A stretch of 6,652 nt of DNA from Labilithrix luteola (GTDB lineage: Bacteria; Myxococcota_A; Polyangia; Polyangiales; Polyangiaceae): positions 1-6,652 of the forward strand of contig JAMFST010000584.1 in the NCBI GenBank assembly GCA_026225435.1. Reading direction: 5' to 3'. The first letter of the stretch is position 1, and each line of letters begins with the position of its first letter. Positions 5,951 to 6,652 of this stretch are shown here, piece after piece. Made by a program: the position numbers and the translations under genes. The notes under the pieces were generated by a model. That model saw only the letters and a program-made list of their open reading frames with translations. It searched no databases and was not told the DNA's origin.

Positions 5951-5992
5951 CTCGGCACAATCAATCCTTTTGCTAGTGGCCAGCGTGCCGAG
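5951..5992. repeat. 8-bp inverted repeat CTCGGCAC-N26-GTGCCGAG
   Basis: Perfect half-sites lie at 5951-5958 and 5985-5992. The 26-bp spacer contains the most AT-rich stretch of the region (around CAATCAATCCTTTTGCTAG). It could be an operator pair or a long-loop stem in read-through RNA from ftsY. No coding frame is involved. Confidence 0.35.
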
Positions 5993-6055
5993 TTTCCGTG
6001 TGTAGATCGGCATCTTTCACGTCGAAGACAGCCGTGCAAAGGAGCCTTCACGGAC

Positions 6056-6075
6056 CGCGCATGTCGGCGCATGTC
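6056..6075. repeat. Tandem 10-bp repeat (C/G)GCGCATGTC
   Basis: Two directly adjoining copies, 6056-6065 and 6066-6075, differ only in the first base. The unit equals about one helical turn, so a protein could bind both on one DNA face. It lies 30-50 bases past the ftsY stop. Confidence 0.4.
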
Positions 6076-6105
6076 ACACGCCTTTTGATGCCGGTCGAGT
6101 CCTTG

Positions 6106-6652
6106 TCAGGCCGCTGCGGATGCGGCGCTGCGGTCGCCGAAGAGCGCTTCGACGAACTCCTCGACGTGGAACTCGCGCAGATCCTCGGCGCGCTCTCCCA
6201 GGCCGATGAAGCGCACGGGGAGGCGAAGCTCGTCGCACACCGCGAGGACGATCCCGCCCTTGGCGGTTCCATCGAGCTTGGTGAGGACGATGCCGGTCAG
6301 ATCCAGCGCCTCCTTGAAGAGGGTGGCCTGCTGCAGGGCGTTCTGTCCGGTGGTCGCGTCGAGGACGAGCAGCGTCTCGTGCGGCGCGCCGGGGAGCGCC
6401 TTGTCGATCGTGCGCCGTACTTTTTTCACTTCGTCCATGAGCGGCGCCTTGGTGTGGAGGCGGCCGGCGGTGTCGACGAAGAGCAGGTCGGCCTTGGCCT
6501 CGTGGCTCTTGGTGGTCGCCTCGAAGGCGACGGCGCCCGGATCGGCCCCCTCCTTGCCCTTGACCACGTCGGCGCCGACGCGCTTTCCCCAGACCTCGAG
6601 CTGGGCGACGGCGGCGGCGCGGCAGGTGTCCCCGGCGGCGAGCATCACCGTC
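6106..6652 (-). CDS. ftsY: Signal recognition particle receptor FtsY, C-terminal part (5' end outside window)
   Basis: The last 181 or so residues of FtsY, the membrane-associated GTPase that docks SRP-ribosome complexes at the SecYEG translocon for co-translational insertion of inner-membrane proteins. The fragment enters the window in the NG domain at [18 protein letters not shown] (G2 region; most relatives have Phe where this has Cys), then shows DTAGRLHTK (G3, Walker-B-like), [15 protein letters not shown], the guanine-specificity motif [11 protein letters not shown] (G4) and [11 protein letters not shown] (G5/closing loop), ending in [16 protein letters not shown]. Those motifs, especially DATTGQNA with GERAEDL, separate FtsY from its paralogue Ffh, which would continue into a Met-rich M domain. 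The N-terminal acidic A domain, and the P-loop, lie beyond the right edge. The frame is open to the edge, so the gene is not truncated by mutation as far as can be seen. Confidence 0.96.
   Translation of the reverse strand, partial: TVMLAAGDTCRAAAVAQLEVWGKRVGADVVKGKEGADPGAVAFEATTKSHEAKADLLFVDTAGRLHTKAPLMDEVKKVRRTIDKALPGAPHETLLVLDATTGQNALQQATLFKEALDLTGIVLTKLDGTAKGGIVLAVCDELRLPVRFIGLGERAEDLREFHVEEFVEALFGDRSAASAAA

Larger units (their letters stand above)
5779..6105. other. Gene-free control region upstream of the barrel operon and downstream of ftsY
   Basis: No credible coding frame with codon bias was found in these 327 bp, and base composition is visibly less GC-rich than the genes. It holds a candidate promoter, two TGACTGAC direct repeats, three inverted repeats and a 10-bp tandem repeat, described separately. 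A small imperfect hairpin (CCGTG 6032-6036 with CACGG 6049-6053) lies about 50-75 bases past the ftsY stop but has no T tract, so no convincing ftsY terminator was seen. Confidence 0.6.

Noticed and set aside
4828..5976. 382-codon plus-strand open frame across the first barrel gene
   Set aside because: Val/Asp/Arg-rich noise with no domain pattern, opposite a clear barrel gene with signal peptide and ribosome binding site.

Overview
This high-GC window (about two thirds G+C by eye, with strong third-position G/C bias in every gene) looks like chromosomal DNA from a myxobacterium-like member of the Myxococcota. That placement is an inference. It rests on the tandem outer-membrane beta-barrel proteins, which resemble a family expanded in myxobacteria, and on a membrane sensor whose C-terminal domain resembles that of Myxococcus MXAN_5187. 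No mobile element, CRISPR array, tRNA or rRNA was seen.

Layout, left to right. A minus-strand gene begins at 166 and leaves the window at base 1 (unknown, Pro/Ala-rich N-terminus). A complete minus-strand histone-deacetylase-family amidohydrolase occupies 262-1308. Across a 177-bp divergent intergenic region, a plus-strand pair follows: a two-TM, Cache-like receptor with a HAMP-like segment (1486-2940) and, 38 bp downstream, a HEAT-repeat-like cytoplasmic protein (2979-3791). A 107-bp convergent intergenic region holds several hairpins, including a good intrinsic terminator for the opposite strand. Two minus-strand outer-membrane beta-barrel genes follow (4768-5778, then 3899-4771); their coding regions overlap by an ATGA, so they form one translationally coupled operon. 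The 327 bp upstream of this operon (5779-6105) is gene-free but rich in short direct and inverted repeats and has a plausible promoter. The right edge is the 3' part of ftsY (minus strand), the signal recognition particle receptor.

How the genes relate. The receptor and HEAT-like protein form a probable co-transcribed unit. The receptor has no recognisable kinase, methyl-accepting or cyclase output, so the HEAT protein is a candidate partner; this is a hypothesis. The two barrel proteins share gene order, signal peptides and general build, but one carries a long Lys-Pro/Ala-Pro linker and a cysteine pair that the other lacks. The deacetylase and FtsY are probably independent housekeeping or metabolic genes. 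Nothing here is a clear defence or mobile system. The most unusual content is the orphan receptor/HEAT pair and the repeat-rich control region of the barrel operon.
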